Positions 34,027-42,803 of a stretch of 64,000 nucleotides of DNA are shown piece by piece (the stretch's first letter is position 1; each line of letters begins with the position of its first letter). The notes beneath the pieces were generated by a model. The model did not search any database. It worked only from the letters and a program-made list of their open reading frames with translations, and was not told the DNA's origin. The position numbers and the translations under genes are program-made. The stretch covers positions 62,001 to 126,000 of the forward strand of contig NZ_JABEPR010000005.1 of NCBI RefSeq assembly GCF_013044515.1. The letters run 5' to 3'. Origin of the DNA: Sphingomonas sp. ID1715. GTDB lineage: Bacteria > Pseudomonadota > Alphaproteobacteria > Sphingomonadales > Sphingomonadaceae.

Positions 34027-35601
34027 CTATGCATCGACCTGCTCGCGGCGGGTGATGCGCACGGCCTCCTCCGGGGTGGTCCGGCCTTCGATGACGAGCG
34101 CCCGCGCGGCGCTGGCGAGATTCGGTGCGCGCGCAAAGGCATGGCGGGCGATTGCCCCTTCATCACCGCCCTGGTTGATTAGCTGGCGGATCGCCTCGTC
34201 GATGCGCACCGCTTCGAACACGCCGACCCGGCCGCGGAAACCGGTTTGGCCGCATTCGTCGCAGCCGCCCGGCTCATAGACCATCGTGTCCGGCTGCAGG
34301 CCGAGCAGCGCCTGCGCCTGTTCGCTCGCCGGCTCCGCTCGCCGACAGCTCGGGCAGAGCTGCCGCACCAGCCGCTGCGCGATCACCGCGCGCAGCGTGG
34401 ACGCGAGCAGGAAGGGTTCCACCTTCATGTCCCGCATGCGGGTGATCGCGCCCACCGCATCGTTGGTGTGGACTGTGGACAGGACGAGGTGGCCGGTCAG
34501 CGACGCCTGGACGGCGATCTCGGCCGTCTCCCGGTCGCGAATTTCGCCCACCATCACCACATCGGGATCCTGGCGAAGAATCGCCCGCAACCCGGCGGCG
34601 AAGCTCAGGCCGACCTTCGCATTGACCTGGGTCTGGCCGACGCCCTCGATCGCATATTCGACCGGGTCTTCGACCGTCAGAATGTTGCGGCTGCCATCGT
34701 TCAGCAGGCGGAGGCTGGAATAGAGCGTCGTCGTCTTGCCGGAGCCGGTGGGACCGGTGACGAGGATGATGCCGTTTGGTTCGCGCAAGGCGTCCAGCAG
34801 CACAGCTTCGGCGGTGCTCGACAGGCCCAGAACCGGTAGGTCCAGCCCGGCATTCTCCTTGTCGAGGATGCGCAGCACCACCCGCTCGCCGGCGCGGCTG
34901 GGCAGCGTCGACACGCGCACGTCGAGCAATTTGCCGCCGAGCGTGAGCGAGATGCGGCCATCCTGGGGCACGCGCCGTTCGGCGATGTCGAGCCGGGCCA
35001 TCACCTTGATGCGGCTGACCAGCACCGGCGCGACATGGGCAGGCATGCGCAAGGTCTCGCGCAGCACGCCGTCCATGCGCATCCGCACGATCAGGCCGGT
35101 CTCATAGGGCTCGACATGGATGTCGGACACGCCTTGCCGCACCGCGTCGGCGATGACGCCGTTGATCAGGCGAATGGCCGGCGCGTCGTCGGAGCTGTCG
35201 AGCAGGTCGTCGGCGGTCGGCAGGTCGCCCGCGATCAGCGCAAGATCGTCGCCCAGCCCCAGCGATCCCGCCGCCGCGGCCGCGGCCTCGCCGTTCATCG
35301 CATAGTGGTCGGACAGGAGCTTGTCGAAGTCGGGCGCCGCCACCGACTCGATCGCGAGCGGCTGGGCAAGGTGCCGGCGGAGCTCCAGCAGGGCGCGCGG
35401 GTCCGCGCCTTCACGCAGCGCGACCTTGAACCGCTCACCCGCGGGCTCGAGCAGAATCACGCCGAACTTTCGTGCGAAGGCGTAGGGAACGGAGACGAGT
35501 GGCAAGCTGTGCTCCGGCGCAGGCCGGAGCGGTGCGTCAACGGATGCGCCCATTTCGAGCAGGGTTCCGGCCTGCGCCGGAACACTGATGGAGGAACTCA
35601 C
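34027..35601 (-). CDS. gspE: Type II secretion ATPase GspE
   Basis: The cytoplasmic hexameric motor ATPase, 524 residues. Walker A GPTGSGKTTTLY (about residues 279-290), Asp box, Walker B DPDVVMVGEIRD and a His box are intact, and a zinc domain CPSC...CDEC is present near residues 420-460. The start is a GTG overlapping the gspD stop (GTGA). Residues about 7-30 are translated from a family C palindromic repeat, giving a foreign N-terminus before LPLVSVPYAFARKFG, where the normal N1 domain begins. Confidence 0.95.
   Translation of the reverse strand: MSSSISVPAQAGTLLEMGASVDAPLRPAPEHSLPLVSVPYAFARKFGVILLEPAGERFKVALREGADPRALLELRRHLAQPLAIESVAAPDFDKLLSDHYAMNGEAAAAAAGSLGLGDDLALIAGDLPTADDLLDSSDDAPAIRLINGVIADAVRQGVSDIHVEPYETGLIVRMRMDGVLRETLRMPAHVAPVLVSRIKVMARLDIAERRVPQDGRISLTLGGKLLDVRVSTLPSRAGERVVLRILDKENAGLDLPVLGLSSTAEAVLLDALREPNGIILVTGPTGSGKTTTLYSSLRLLNDGSRNILTVEDPVEYAIEGVGQTQVNAKVGLSFAAGLRAILRQDPDVVMVGEIRDRETAEIAVQASLTGHLVLSTVHTNDAVGAITRMRDMKVEPFLLASTLRAVIAQRLVRQLCPSCRRAEPASEQAQALLGLQPDTMVYEPGGCDECGQTGFRGRVGVFEAVRIDEAIRQLINQGGDEGAIARHAFARAPNLASAARALVIEGRTTPEEAVRITRREQVDA
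35512..35582. repeat. Palindromic repeat, family C, inside the 5' end of gspE
   Basis: GCTCCGGCGCAGGCCGGAGC and GGGTTCCGGCCTGCGCCGGA are inverted arms about 35 bp apart. Translated in the gspE frame they give VPAQAG and LRPAPEH. Confidence 0.82.
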
Positions 35602-37814
35602 CGCTTCGGCTCCGGCACCGGCTGGACCGTCGTCGTCGAGCTGCGCACCTGCGGCACGATGATTTGCGGCGGCGCGGCGGGCGGCGGCGTGCTGCCCGGC
35701 AGCGCCGGCGGCGGGGTCGGCGGCAGCGCGCCCATATATTCGCGCACCAGTTCGTCGAGGCTCGGCTCCTGGTTAGGACGCTGCAGCAACTGCTGCTCGC
35801 GCACATAGCCGTAGCGGCGTTCGGCAAGGGCCCGCGCGTCGGCGGCGGAGCGGATGATAGTCGGGCGGATGAACACCATCAGATTCGTCTTTTGGCGCGA
35901 TTTGGAGCGCGACTTGAACAGCTCGCCTAAGCCCGGAATATCGCCGAGGAGCGGAATCTTTTCGATCGTCCGCCGCTCATTGTCGTCGAGCAGACCACCG
36001 AGTGCGATGATCTCGCCATTGTCGACGGTGACGGTGGTCTCGATCTCGCGCTTGTTGAGGATCAGCTCGCTATTGTCGTTGGAGACCGGGCCGGCGATCG
36101 AACTGACTTCCTGGCGAAGCAGCATTTTGACCGCGCCGCCTTCGTTGATTTGCGGCCGCACCTGGAGCTGGATACCGACATTCTCGCGCTGAACGGTGCG
36201 GAACGCGTTATCGAAATTGTTCGACAGCGCCTGGCCGGTGGTGATCGGGATTTCCTGCCCGACCAGGATACGCGCTTCCTGATTGTCGAGCGTCACGATT
36301 GAGGGCGTCGAGAGGATGTTGGACGTGCTGTCCGACCGCACGGCATTGATGATGGCGCCAAAGATGCCGTTCTTGCCGATGTTGGTGGCAAAGCCGCCAA
36401 TCCCGCCCGTCGCGTTCAGGATCGAGTTGACGGCGGCCTGCGCAAGCTGCTGGGACGCTTCGCTCGGCGTCCTGGTGGTCGTGGTCACGCCATCATCGGT
36501 CGTGGTCGTAGTGCGGTCGAGCTCACGTGCGCCGATCGCGCCGGCAATGGTCAGGATATTCGGCTGCGCGTTAGAATAGTTGGTGACTGCGAAAGGGATG
36601 TCGCTGCCGGGCTTGCCGCCGAGCAGGAACTGGACACCCAGCCGCTTGGCGAGCGAGTCCGATATCTCGACGATGATCGCTTCGACGAGCACCTGCTCGC
36701 GGCGAACGTCGAGCTGGCGAATCACTTCGCCGAGCGTCCGCTGCGTGTCGGCGTTGGCGGCGATGATGATCGCGTTCGCGCCTTCATAGCGAGTGACGAT
36801 CGCGCTGTTGCGCCCCGTGATGCTTTCCCCCGACTGCGCCACGGCTGGAGCTGGCGCGACCTCGGTGGTCGGCAGCGGCGTCGCTGCATTTCCGGCCGAA
36901 GAGCTACGGCTGCTGCCAGTGCCGCGCGGCGCGACCTGGCTGAGCCCTCGCGCCGGCCCTGGTTGGGTGACCGGCTGTCCGGTCAGCTGCTGCAGTACCG
37001 GCAGCAGCAGCTCGGCATCTGCGTTCTCCAGCCAATAGACGCGCACTTCGGTCCCATTCGCGGCGCGGCGGTCGAGATCGCGTGCCACCGCAGCAAGCCG
37101 CGATACGGTGCCGGGGTCGCCGCGCAGCACGACGGAGTTGGAGCTGTCGATCGCGACGATCGAGGCGGCGGCCGGCGCGGCCGTGCCCCCCTGTCCCGCC
37201 GCGCCGGCGCCGACCAGTTGCCCGAGCGACTGCGCGATCTCGCGGGCGCCGGCATTGCGCAGAGGAACGACGACGGTCGAGGCGCTGTCCTGGTCGATGC
37301 GGCGGAGCACTTCACGGACACGGCGGACATTGTCGCCGAAATCGACCACCACCAGCGAATTGCCGGCGCGGTTGGCCGTAACCGACCCTTGGGGGCTGAT
37401 CAGCGGCCGCACGGTATCGACGGCGGAGGGCGCGTCGATCGAGCGTAGCCGCACGATTTCCGTCACCAGCGCGTTCGACGACCCTGCCCGCCCGACCCGG
37501 CTCGGCTGGCTGGCTGCACCTTCGAGCGGCTGGACGCGAAAGGCGCCACCCGCCGCCGGGATCGCGACTAGGCCATTCGCCCGCAACGTAGACAGGAACA
37601 CTTCATAATATTCGGACCGGCTGAGCGGGCGATCGGTCACCACCGACACCTTGCCCTGCACCCGCTGGTCGATGATGAAGGTGCGCCCGGTCACCTTCGC
37701 CGCATCCTGGATAAAGGCGCGAATGTCCGCATCGCGCACGTTCAGCGAATATTGGGCAGCGACCGGACTCGCGACGGCGAGGAGCAGCGCCGGAAGAAGG
37801 AAGTGACGCATCAT
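35598..37814 (-). CDS. gspD: Type II secretion outer-membrane secretin GspD
   Basis: The outer-membrane channel, 738 residues. A signal peptide (FLLPALLLAVASPVAA) is followed by the N0-N3 periplasmic domains (about residues 25-330, with a Gln/Ser-rich linker in N3), the secretin core with VEAIIVEISD, the VPLLGDIPGLGELFKS-like signature near residue 640 and a Pro-rich tail. The start overlaps the gspC stop (ATGA). The tail may serve pilotin binding or be unstructured. Confidence 0.96.
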   Translation of the reverse strand: MMRHFLLPALLLAVASPVAAQYSLNVRDADIRAFIQDAAKVTGRTFIIDQRVQGKVSVVTDRPLSRSEYYEVFLSTLRANGLVAIPAAGGAFRVQPLEGAASQPSRVGRAGSSNALVTEIVRLRSIDAPSAVDTVRPLISPQGSVTANRAGNSLVVVDFGDNVRRVREVLRRIDQDSASTVVVPLRNAGAREIAQSLGQLVGAGAAGQGGTAAPAAASIVAIDSSNSVVLRGDPGTVSRLAAVARDLDRRAANGTEVRVYWLENADAELLLPVLQQLTGQPVTQPGPARGLSQVAPRGTGSSRSSSAGNAATPLPTTEVAPAPAVAQSGESITGRNSAIVTRYEGANAIIIAANADTQRTLGEVIRQLDVRREQVLVEAIIVEISDSLAKRLGVQFLLGGKPGSDIPFAVTNYSNAQPNILTIAGAIGARELDRTTTTTDDGVTTTTRTPSEASQQLAQAAVNSILNATGGIGGFATNIGKNGIFGAIINAVRSDSTSNILSTPSIVTLDNQEARILVGQEIPITTGQALSNNFDNAFRTVQRENVGIQLQVRPQINEGGAVKMLLRQEVSSIAGPVSNDNSELILNKREIETTVTVDNGEIIALGGLLDDNERRTIEKIPLLGDIPGLGELFKSRSKSRQKTNLMVFIRPTIIRSAADARALAERRYGYVREQQLLQRPNQEPSLDELVREYMGALPPTPPPALPGSTPPPAAPPQIIVPQVRSSTTTVQPVPEPKR

Positions 37815-38653
37815 TGTCCCGAAATGGCGACGGCGATCGGCACTATTTGTGCCCCCCGCTCCACCGCGATGGAAAGATTGCCGCCTTGTGCCAGGCCGGC
37901 CGCAGCACGCTGCAGATCCTGCACCGACCCGATCGGCCGCCCGGAAACCTGGACGATCACGTCGCCCGGCCGCAGACCGAGCCGCGCCAGCAGGGCGGGA
38001 TCGCCACGAGGCACCAGGCCGGTCACCCGGTTGCCTGCCTGACGCGGCGCGAGATTGAGCTGGGCCTGCAGTTCCGAGAGCGTGACGGCTCCCGGCGCCA
38101 TGGTCTGGCCTGCGGGAGCGCTCAGCAGCCCCGTGTTCGCCGCCGGCGGCACGATCGGGGCGGCAGCCACCGGCGCGGCGCCGGACTGATCGAGGTAGAG
38201 CGTCTCGTCGGCGCCGCCGCGCGAGATGACGACGCTGTCATAGCCGACCGACTTGAGCGTCACGCCTGGCTGGATCGCTTCGCCGACCGCATAGCTGGTC
38301 TGCACATTGTCGGGGCCGGCGATGATGGCGGAGCCGCGCCCGGTCGCCTCGTCGACCCGCACGCCGAACAGCTTCAGCTGCAGCGACGTGACGATGGCGG
38401 GCCCCGCGGCGCGGCCGAGCCGGAAAAAGGGGTCGAAACCGCTCGCGAGCACCGCGCGGCCGCGTGCCGCATCGGGACCTTGCACCGGCCGCCAGTCGCC
38501 GAGCGGGCCGAGTGGCGTCACCACCGCCCAGACCAGCCGCGCGCATTGCCAGGCCAGCAAGGCAAGCAGCAGAATCTCGGTCAGGCTCAGCAGGCTATAG
38601 CGTGGCAGGCGCCGGAAGAGGCGCCATTGGCGCGGATCGATTGCGAGACGCAA
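37811..38653 (-). CDS. gspC: Type II secretion protein GspC with PDZ domain
   Basis: Links the inner platform to the secretin. One membrane helix (LLSLTEILLLALLAWQC) is followed by a homology-region domain (LFGVRVDEATGRGSAII...) and a C-terminal PDZ domain (VTGLVPRGDPALLARLGLRPGDVIV). A TTG at 38653 is taken as the start because GGGGGGAG stands 7 bp before it; ATGs at 38746 and 38740 are in frame but lack a ribosome site. It is the first gene of the operon, divergent from the oxygenase gene, and the 128-bp gap must hold its promoter. Confidence 0.85.
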   Translation of the reverse strand: MRLAIDPRQWRLFRRLPRYSLLSLTEILLLALLAWQCARLVWAVVTPLGPLGDWRPVQGPDAARGRAVLASGFDPFFRLGRAAGPAIVTSLQLKLFGVRVDEATGRGSAIIAGPDNVQTSYAVGEAIQPGVTLKSVGYDSVVISRGGADETLYLDQSGAAPVAAAPIVPPAANTGLLSAPAGQTMAPGAVTLSELQAQLNLAPRQAGNRVTGLVPRGDPALLARLGLRPGDVIVQVSGRPIGSVQDLQRAAAGLAQGGNLSIAVERGAQIVPIAVAISGQ

Positions 38654-38781
38654 ATCCCAACTCCCCCCGGGGCGAACACCGCCTGTGCGACGCTTGCGTG
38701 ACAGTTTTGCGTCAGCCACGCGGCTTGACGCTTCGCCCATAAGCATCGCACTTCGCTCAACTATACCGGGTGGAGCGGCGT

Positions 38782-39420
38782 GTGGACAATCCCTACGACC
38801 AGATGGTCATCGACAGCATGATGAGCACGGGCGGCGTGCAGCGCGTGCCGAGCCCGAAGCTACATTTGTTTATCAAGCGCAACTTCCTTTCGACCGAGGA
38901 GTGTGACGCCCTGATCGAGCGGATCCGCGCCAATCGCCGGCCCTCGACGCTCGCCAACTACAATGGCGATGCGGCCTTTCGGACGTCGCAAACCTGCGAT
39001 CTCGACAGCAACGATCCGGTCGTTCGCGCGATCGAGGACAAGATCGCCGCCTTTTCCCGCCTCGACCCGGTCTATGGTGAGCCGATGCAGGGACAGCATT
39101 ATGAAGTCGGGCAGGAGTTCAAGGCGCACACCGACTATTTCGAGCCGACCGGGGTCGACTATGAAAAATACACTTCGGTGGCGGGCCAGCGGACCTGGAC
39201 GGTCATGATCTACTTGAACGAACCGGAGGCTGGCGGCGCCACGCGCTTCAAGGCCATCGACAAACTGGTGCAGCCGGAAACCGGCAAGCTGCTGGCGTGG
39301 AACAACCGCCGGCCGGACGGAAGCTGCAATCCTTCCACTATCCACCACGCGATGAAGGTTCGGGCGGGCGAGAAATATGTGATCACCAAGTGGTTCAGGG
39401 AACGCCCCTGGGGCTGGTGA
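38782..39420 (+). CDS. Prolyl-4-hydroxylase-like 2OG-Fe(II) oxygenase
   Basis: A 212-residue dioxygenase. The iron site is HTDYFEP (His and Asp, about residues 115-121) and IHHAMKV (second His), and KYVITKWFRERPW supplies the basic oxoglutarate ligand. This matches the eukaryotic-like P4Hc family. The GTG at 38782 is chosen because GGAG lies 6 bp upstream. Substrate unknown; bacterial relatives hydroxylate prolines in proteins or free amino acids. Its terminator is shared with the convergent PEP-CTERM gene. Confidence 0.9.
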   Translation: MDNPYDQMVIDSMMSTGGVQRVPSPKLHLFIKRNFLSTEECDALIERIRANRRPSTLANYNGDAAFRTSQTCDLDSNDPVVRAIEDKIAAFSRLDPVYGEPMQGQHYEVGQEFKAHTDYFEPTGVDYEKYTSVAGQRTWTVMIYLNEPEAGGATRFKAIDKLVQPETGKLLAWNNRRPDGSCNPSTIHHAMKVRAGEKYVITKWFRERPWGW

Positions 39421-39490
39421 GCCCATATCCGGCGGCCAGATCGCTTGCGAGAGGATGAGAGCCCGTTCTCTCCCCTTCCGCAGGCACAAA

Positions 39491-39514
39491 AAAGGGCGGC
39501 CGAGGCCGCCCTTT
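39491..39514. terminator. Bidirectional hairpin terminator
   Basis: AAAGGGCGGCC-GA-GGCCGCCCTTT is a perfect 11-bp stem preceded by an A run and followed by TCT. It lies between the convergent oxygenase and PEP-CTERM genes. Confidence 0.88.
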
Positions 39515-39536
39515 CTGTCTCGGAAGATCGAGGCGC

Positions 39537-40211
39537 TTACGCCAGGACCGTCTTCGCACGGCTGCTGCGGCGAGCCGCGGCGCCAAGCAGGCCGAAACCA
39601 CCGAGCATCATCGCCCAGGTCGCCGGCTCCGGAACGGTCGGCGCGAAGGTGGCACCCTGCAGGGTCGAACCGTCGATCACGCCGAAGGTGCCGCGGGTGA
39701 ACGCGGTCGCGTTGGTGCGGAAAATGTAGGTGGTGCTGTTCTCGGTACCGGCCAGATTGTTCGAGCCGAAGTCGACACCGGCAACGTTGCCGCTGAAGCT
39801 GCGAGTCGCGCCCGAGGTGAAAGTGCCCGGGTTGTTGGCGGTCAGGAAGCCGGCCGCGTTGAACAGGCCATCGCGGAACGCGTCAATCGTGAAGCCGCCG
39901 AACGCCTGGACGGTGAACGACTGAATCTCGTTGCTGGCTTCCGTACCGGCACCGGTGCGGACGACCTGATAATAGAAGTCCAACGTACCGTCGGTGTTCT
40001 TGTAAACCGCCGAGTTGAAGGTGCCCGCGAAGGTCAGCGCGGTGCCCGAAGTCGACGACTGGGCGAGCAGCGTGCCGCGAGTCGCAACGTTGAACGGGTC
40101 GATCGCGGCGCGCGGGTTGCCGCCAATCCCGTCGCCGTTGTTGACCGGAGCCGCAAAGGCCGGCGTCGCCGCCAGAACCGCCGCCGTGACGAGGAAAGCA
40201 AACTTCTTCAT
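39537..40211 (-). CDS. PEPxxWA-type PEP-CTERM sorted surface/secreted protein
   Basis: A 224-residue exported protein with a signal peptide (MKKFAFLVTAAVLAATPAFA), a Thr/Asn/Gly-rich beta-type body and a sorting tail VPEPATWAMMLGGFGLLGAA followed by arginines. The tail is the PEP-CTERM signal recognised by exosortase and typical of Sphingomonadales. AAAGGGGG precedes the ATG. The longer open frame to 40628 is antisense to the LysR gene and is not coding. Function unknown, probably envelope or exopolysaccharide associated. Confidence 0.92.
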   Translation of the reverse strand: MKKFAFLVTAAVLAATPAFAAPVNNGDGIGGNPRAAIDPFNVATRGTLLAQSSTSGTALTFAGTFNSAVYKNTDGTLDFYYQVVRTGAGTEASNEIQSFTVQAFGGFTIDAFRDGLFNAAGFLTANNPGTFTSGATRSFSGNVAGVDFGSNNLAGTENSTTYIFRTNATAFTRGTFGVIDGSTLQGATFAPTVPEPATWAMMLGGFGLLGAAARRSSRAKTVLA

Positions 40212-40369
40212 AAAACAAACCCCCTTTACAGTACCGCCACGGGAACACGTGGCGCAAAGCAGTGGCTCATTGATCGGCCACACTTGCACCGCAGGGTATA
40301 GCTCATCCCGGGCACCAGAAAAAGAGGTAAATAAGTCGTTAAGGTGCCGTTTTGGGACAGCAGCTCCGA

Positions 40370-41155
40370 TCAGCCGCCGAGATGCTCGACCAGCCGTCGC
40401 ACCTTGGCTTGCCGCCATTGCGGCGTCGGCGCGAACACCCAATAGGAGAGCCCCTGATCGACCGTCTCCCCAAGCAAACGCAGCGCACCTGATTCGATTT
40501 CCCGGCGCGCCAGCAGTTCGGGCACCAGAGCGCGGCCGAGTCCCGCAATCGCCGCCTCTATCGCAAGCCCGGCGTCCGCGACGCGCAGCACCGGCTCGGG
40601 CGCCGCATGCCCGGGCCACGCAATCCACCGTTCGGCATCACCGGTTGGGCTCGCCACCTTGCAGAAGCTGCTCGATCCGATGCGCGCGCCCTCATGTTCG
40701 CCCTTGTCGACCATCAGGCGGATCGCAACGTCGAGATTGGCTTCGGTGAAGTCGATCGCCTCGTCCGCGGGCACGAGGTGAAAGCGCAACTCCGGGTCCT
40801 GCGCCGCCAGTTCGACGAGCCGGGCCGAAAGCCAGCGCGCGGTCAGGTCGCGCGGCGCGGCGATGGTCAGCACCTTGGACGATTGCCCTGCCTGCATCGC
40901 CCGCACCGCATCCTCAAAGCAGAGGAAGCCGTGCCGCAGCGCCTCGAGCCCCGCTTCCGCCTCGGGCGTGAGCTCGAGCCCGCGCGTCGTGCGTCGAAAC
41001 AGCACGGTGCCGAGCGTGTCTTCGAGCGCGCGGATCTGCTGACCCACTGCGGCCGGCGTGACGGCCAGCTCGTCGGCCGCTCGGGTGAAGGACAGATGCC
41101 GGGCGGCGGCGTCGAGCACGCGCAGCCCGTTCAGCGGCAAATGGGTCCGCTTCAT
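40370..41155 (-). CDS. LysR-family regulator (GcvA-like), shortened effector domain
   Basis: A transcription regulator of 261 residues. The N-terminal winged helix LSFTRAADELAVTPAAVGQQIRAL matches the GcvA-type LysR family. The effector domain is about 40 residues shorter than the usual 300-residue protein: the segment after SSFCKVASPTGDAERWIAW joins directly to the last subdomain (VADAGLAIEAAIAGLGRALVP). It may have lost part of the ligand pocket. The ATG overlaps the apaG stop (ATGA), so it is co-transcribed with metZ-apaG and may not control a divergent gene. Confidence 0.88.
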   Translation of the reverse strand: MKRTHLPLNGLRVLDAAARHLSFTRAADELAVTPAAVGQQIRALEDTLGTVLFRRTTRGLELTPEAEAGLEALRHGFLCFEDAVRAMQAGQSSKVLTIAAPRDLTARWLSARLVELAAQDPELRFHLVPADEAIDFTEANLDVAIRLMVDKGEHEGARIGSSSFCKVASPTGDAERWIAWPGHAAPEPVLRVADAGLAIEAAIAGLGRALVPELLARREIESGALRLLGETVDQGLSYWVFAPTPQWRQAKVRRLVEHLGG

Positions 41156-41550
41156 GCCTGCACCGCCGGCGCGACCAATGGAAAGCGTGGGATGGGAATG
41201 TCGAACATCGACCCGTCCTCGCCCACCATGCGATAGCTACCCCGCATCTGCCCCGTGGGCGTGGCGAGCGGACAGCCCGAGACATAATCGTAGGAGCCGC
41301 CCGGCTGAATCACCGGCTGCTCACCGACCACGCCTTCGCCCTGCACTTCGTGGCGCGCGCCGCGGCCGTCGGTGATGATCCAGTGGCGGGTGAGCAGTTG
41401 CACCGCCATCCGCCCCTCATTCTCGATGCGGATATGATAGGCCCAGAACCAGCGGCCCTTCGTCGGTTCCGACTGCTCGGGAAGAAAGCTGACCGACACG
41501 CGCACTGTCACGCCGCGCGTCGTCTGCGCATGCGGGAACAGCGCCTTCAA
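41152..41550 (-). CDS. apaG: Co2+/Mg2+ efflux protein ApaG (DUF525)
   Basis: A 132-residue beta-sandwich protein. The family motifs FWAYHIRIENEGRMAVQLLTRHWIITDG and the GEGVVGEQPVIQPGGSYDYVSGCPL region are complete, ending with MRGSYRMVGEDG. The biochemical role is unsettled (cobalt resistance and magnesium efflux phenotypes in enterobacteria). Its start overlaps the metZ stop by 4 bp. Confidence 0.95.
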   Translation of the reverse strand: MKALFPHAQTTRGVTVRVSVSFLPEQSEPTKGRWFWAYHIRIENEGRMAVQLLTRHWIITDGRGARHEVQGEGVVGEQPVIQPGGSYDYVSGCPLATPTGQMRGSYRMVGEDGSMFDIPIPRFPLVAPAVQA

Positions 41551-42752
41551 AGGCCGACGCTCCCGAGCGCCCGATCGAGATCGTCGATCAAATCGGCCGG
41601 ATCCTCCAGCCCCACGTTCAGCCGCAGCATGCCTTCCGTGATCCCCATCGACTCCCGCACTTCGGCGCTGAGCCCGCTATGCGTCGTCGAGGAAGGATGC
41701 GTCATCAGCGACCGCGAATCGCCGATATTGTTCGAGATGTCGATCAGTTCGAGCGCGTCGAGCAGGCCGTGCGCCTGCGCCCGGTCGGCGACGAACAGCG
41801 ACATGATCGTGCCGCCGGCGCTCATCTGGGCGAGCGCGAGATTGTGCTGCGGATGGGAGTTCAAGCCGGGATAGAGGACCCTCGAGACCCGGCCTTCCAG
41901 GAAGCGCGCGACCTCCATCGCATTGTCGCTCTGCCGCTGCACGCGCAGGTCCAGCGTCTCCAGCCCTTTCAGCACTACCCAGGCGTTGAACGGCGAAAGC
42001 GTCGGCCCAGTGTTGCGGACAAAGGGCAGCAGCAGGTCGTTGACGAAAGCGCTGGTACCGCACACCGCACCCGCCAGCACCCGCCCCTGCCCGTCCATCA
42101 GCTTGGTCGCGGAATAGGCCACGATATCGGCACCGAAGCTCATCGGCCGCTGCAGGGCTGAAGTCGCAAAGGCATTGTCGGCAACGGTCGTGACGTGGTG
42201 CGCCTTGGCGATGGCGCAGACTGCCGCGAGGTCGACGATCTCCAGCGTCGGGTTGGCGGGCGTTTCGAAGAAGAAGACCTTGGTGTTCGGTCGCACCGCC
42301 GCTTCCCAGGCAGCTGTGTCGGAACCGTCGACGATCGTCACTTCGATGCCGAAGCGTGGCAACAAGCTGTCGGTCAGCCAGCGGCACGATCCGAACATGG
42401 TGCGGGCAGCGATGAGATGATCGCCGGCGGAAAGTTGGCAAAGCAGCGCCGCGGTCATTGCCGCCATGCCGCTCGCCATGCAGCGCCCCGCTTCGGCTCC
42501 CTCGAGAAGCGCGATCCGCTGCTCCAGCATCTCGACCGTGGGGTTTTGCAGCCGGCTATAGGTCATGCCCTGTTGGTCACCGGAAAAGCGCGCCGCCGCG
42601 TCCCCCGCACAGTCATAGGCGTAGCCCGAGGTGAGGAAGAGCGCTTCGGAGGTCTCGCCCCATTCCGAGCGCGCGGTGCCGCCGCGCACAGCAAGGGTGG
42701 CGGGCCGCCATTTGGCGGTGACGCTGCGATCCTGTCCAGTTCGTCTCTTCAC
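41547..42752 (-). CDS. metZ: O-succinylhomoserine sulfhydrylase
   Basis: A PLP enzyme of 401 residues of the Cys/Met metabolism family. It makes homocysteine directly from O-succinylhomoserine and sulphide. Motifs are YSRLQNPTVEMLE, ASGMAA, the FFFETPANPTLE segment and the PLP lysine in VAYSATKLMDGQG. The open frame runs far upstream, but that part is antisense to the mannosyltransferase gene; the GTG at 42752 (KRRTGQDRSVT) gives the normal length. MetZ is preferred over cystathionine gamma-synthase from the pattern and the alphaproteobacterial context. Confidence 0.92.
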   Translation of the reverse strand: MKRRTGQDRSVTAKWRPATLAVRGGTARSEWGETSEALFLTSGYAYDCAGDAAARFSGDQQGMTYSRLQNPTVEMLEQRIALLEGAEAGRCMASGMAAMTAALLCQLSAGDHLIAARTMFGSCRWLTDSLLPRFGIEVTIVDGSDTAAWEAAVRPNTKVFFFETPANPTLEIVDLAAVCAIAKAHHVTTVADNAFATSALQRPMSFGADIVAYSATKLMDGQGRVLAGAVCGTSAFVNDLLLPFVRNTGPTLSPFNAWVVLKGLETLDLRVQRQSDNAMEVARFLEGRVSRVLYPGLNSHPQHNLALAQMSAGGTIMSLFVADRAQAHGLLDALELIDISNNIGDSRSLMTHPSSTTHSGLSAEVRESMGITEGMLRLNVGLEDPADLIDDLDRALGSVGL

Positions 42753-42803
42753 AGCGGCGCTTTGCAAGCTAGGGGGGCAAATCGTCAACTGCAGCGGGGT
42801 GTC

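Noticed and set aside
38653-38782. A sigma-70 promoter between gspC and the oxygenase gene
   Set aside because: TTGACG and CTATAC are visible near 38724 and 38761, but the spacing is about 31 bp, too long for a promoter, so none is annotated.
40212-40628. Extension of the PEP-CTERM frame to 40628
   Set aside because: The part above 40211 overlaps the LysR gene in another frame and would bury the clear signal peptide starting MKKFAFL.
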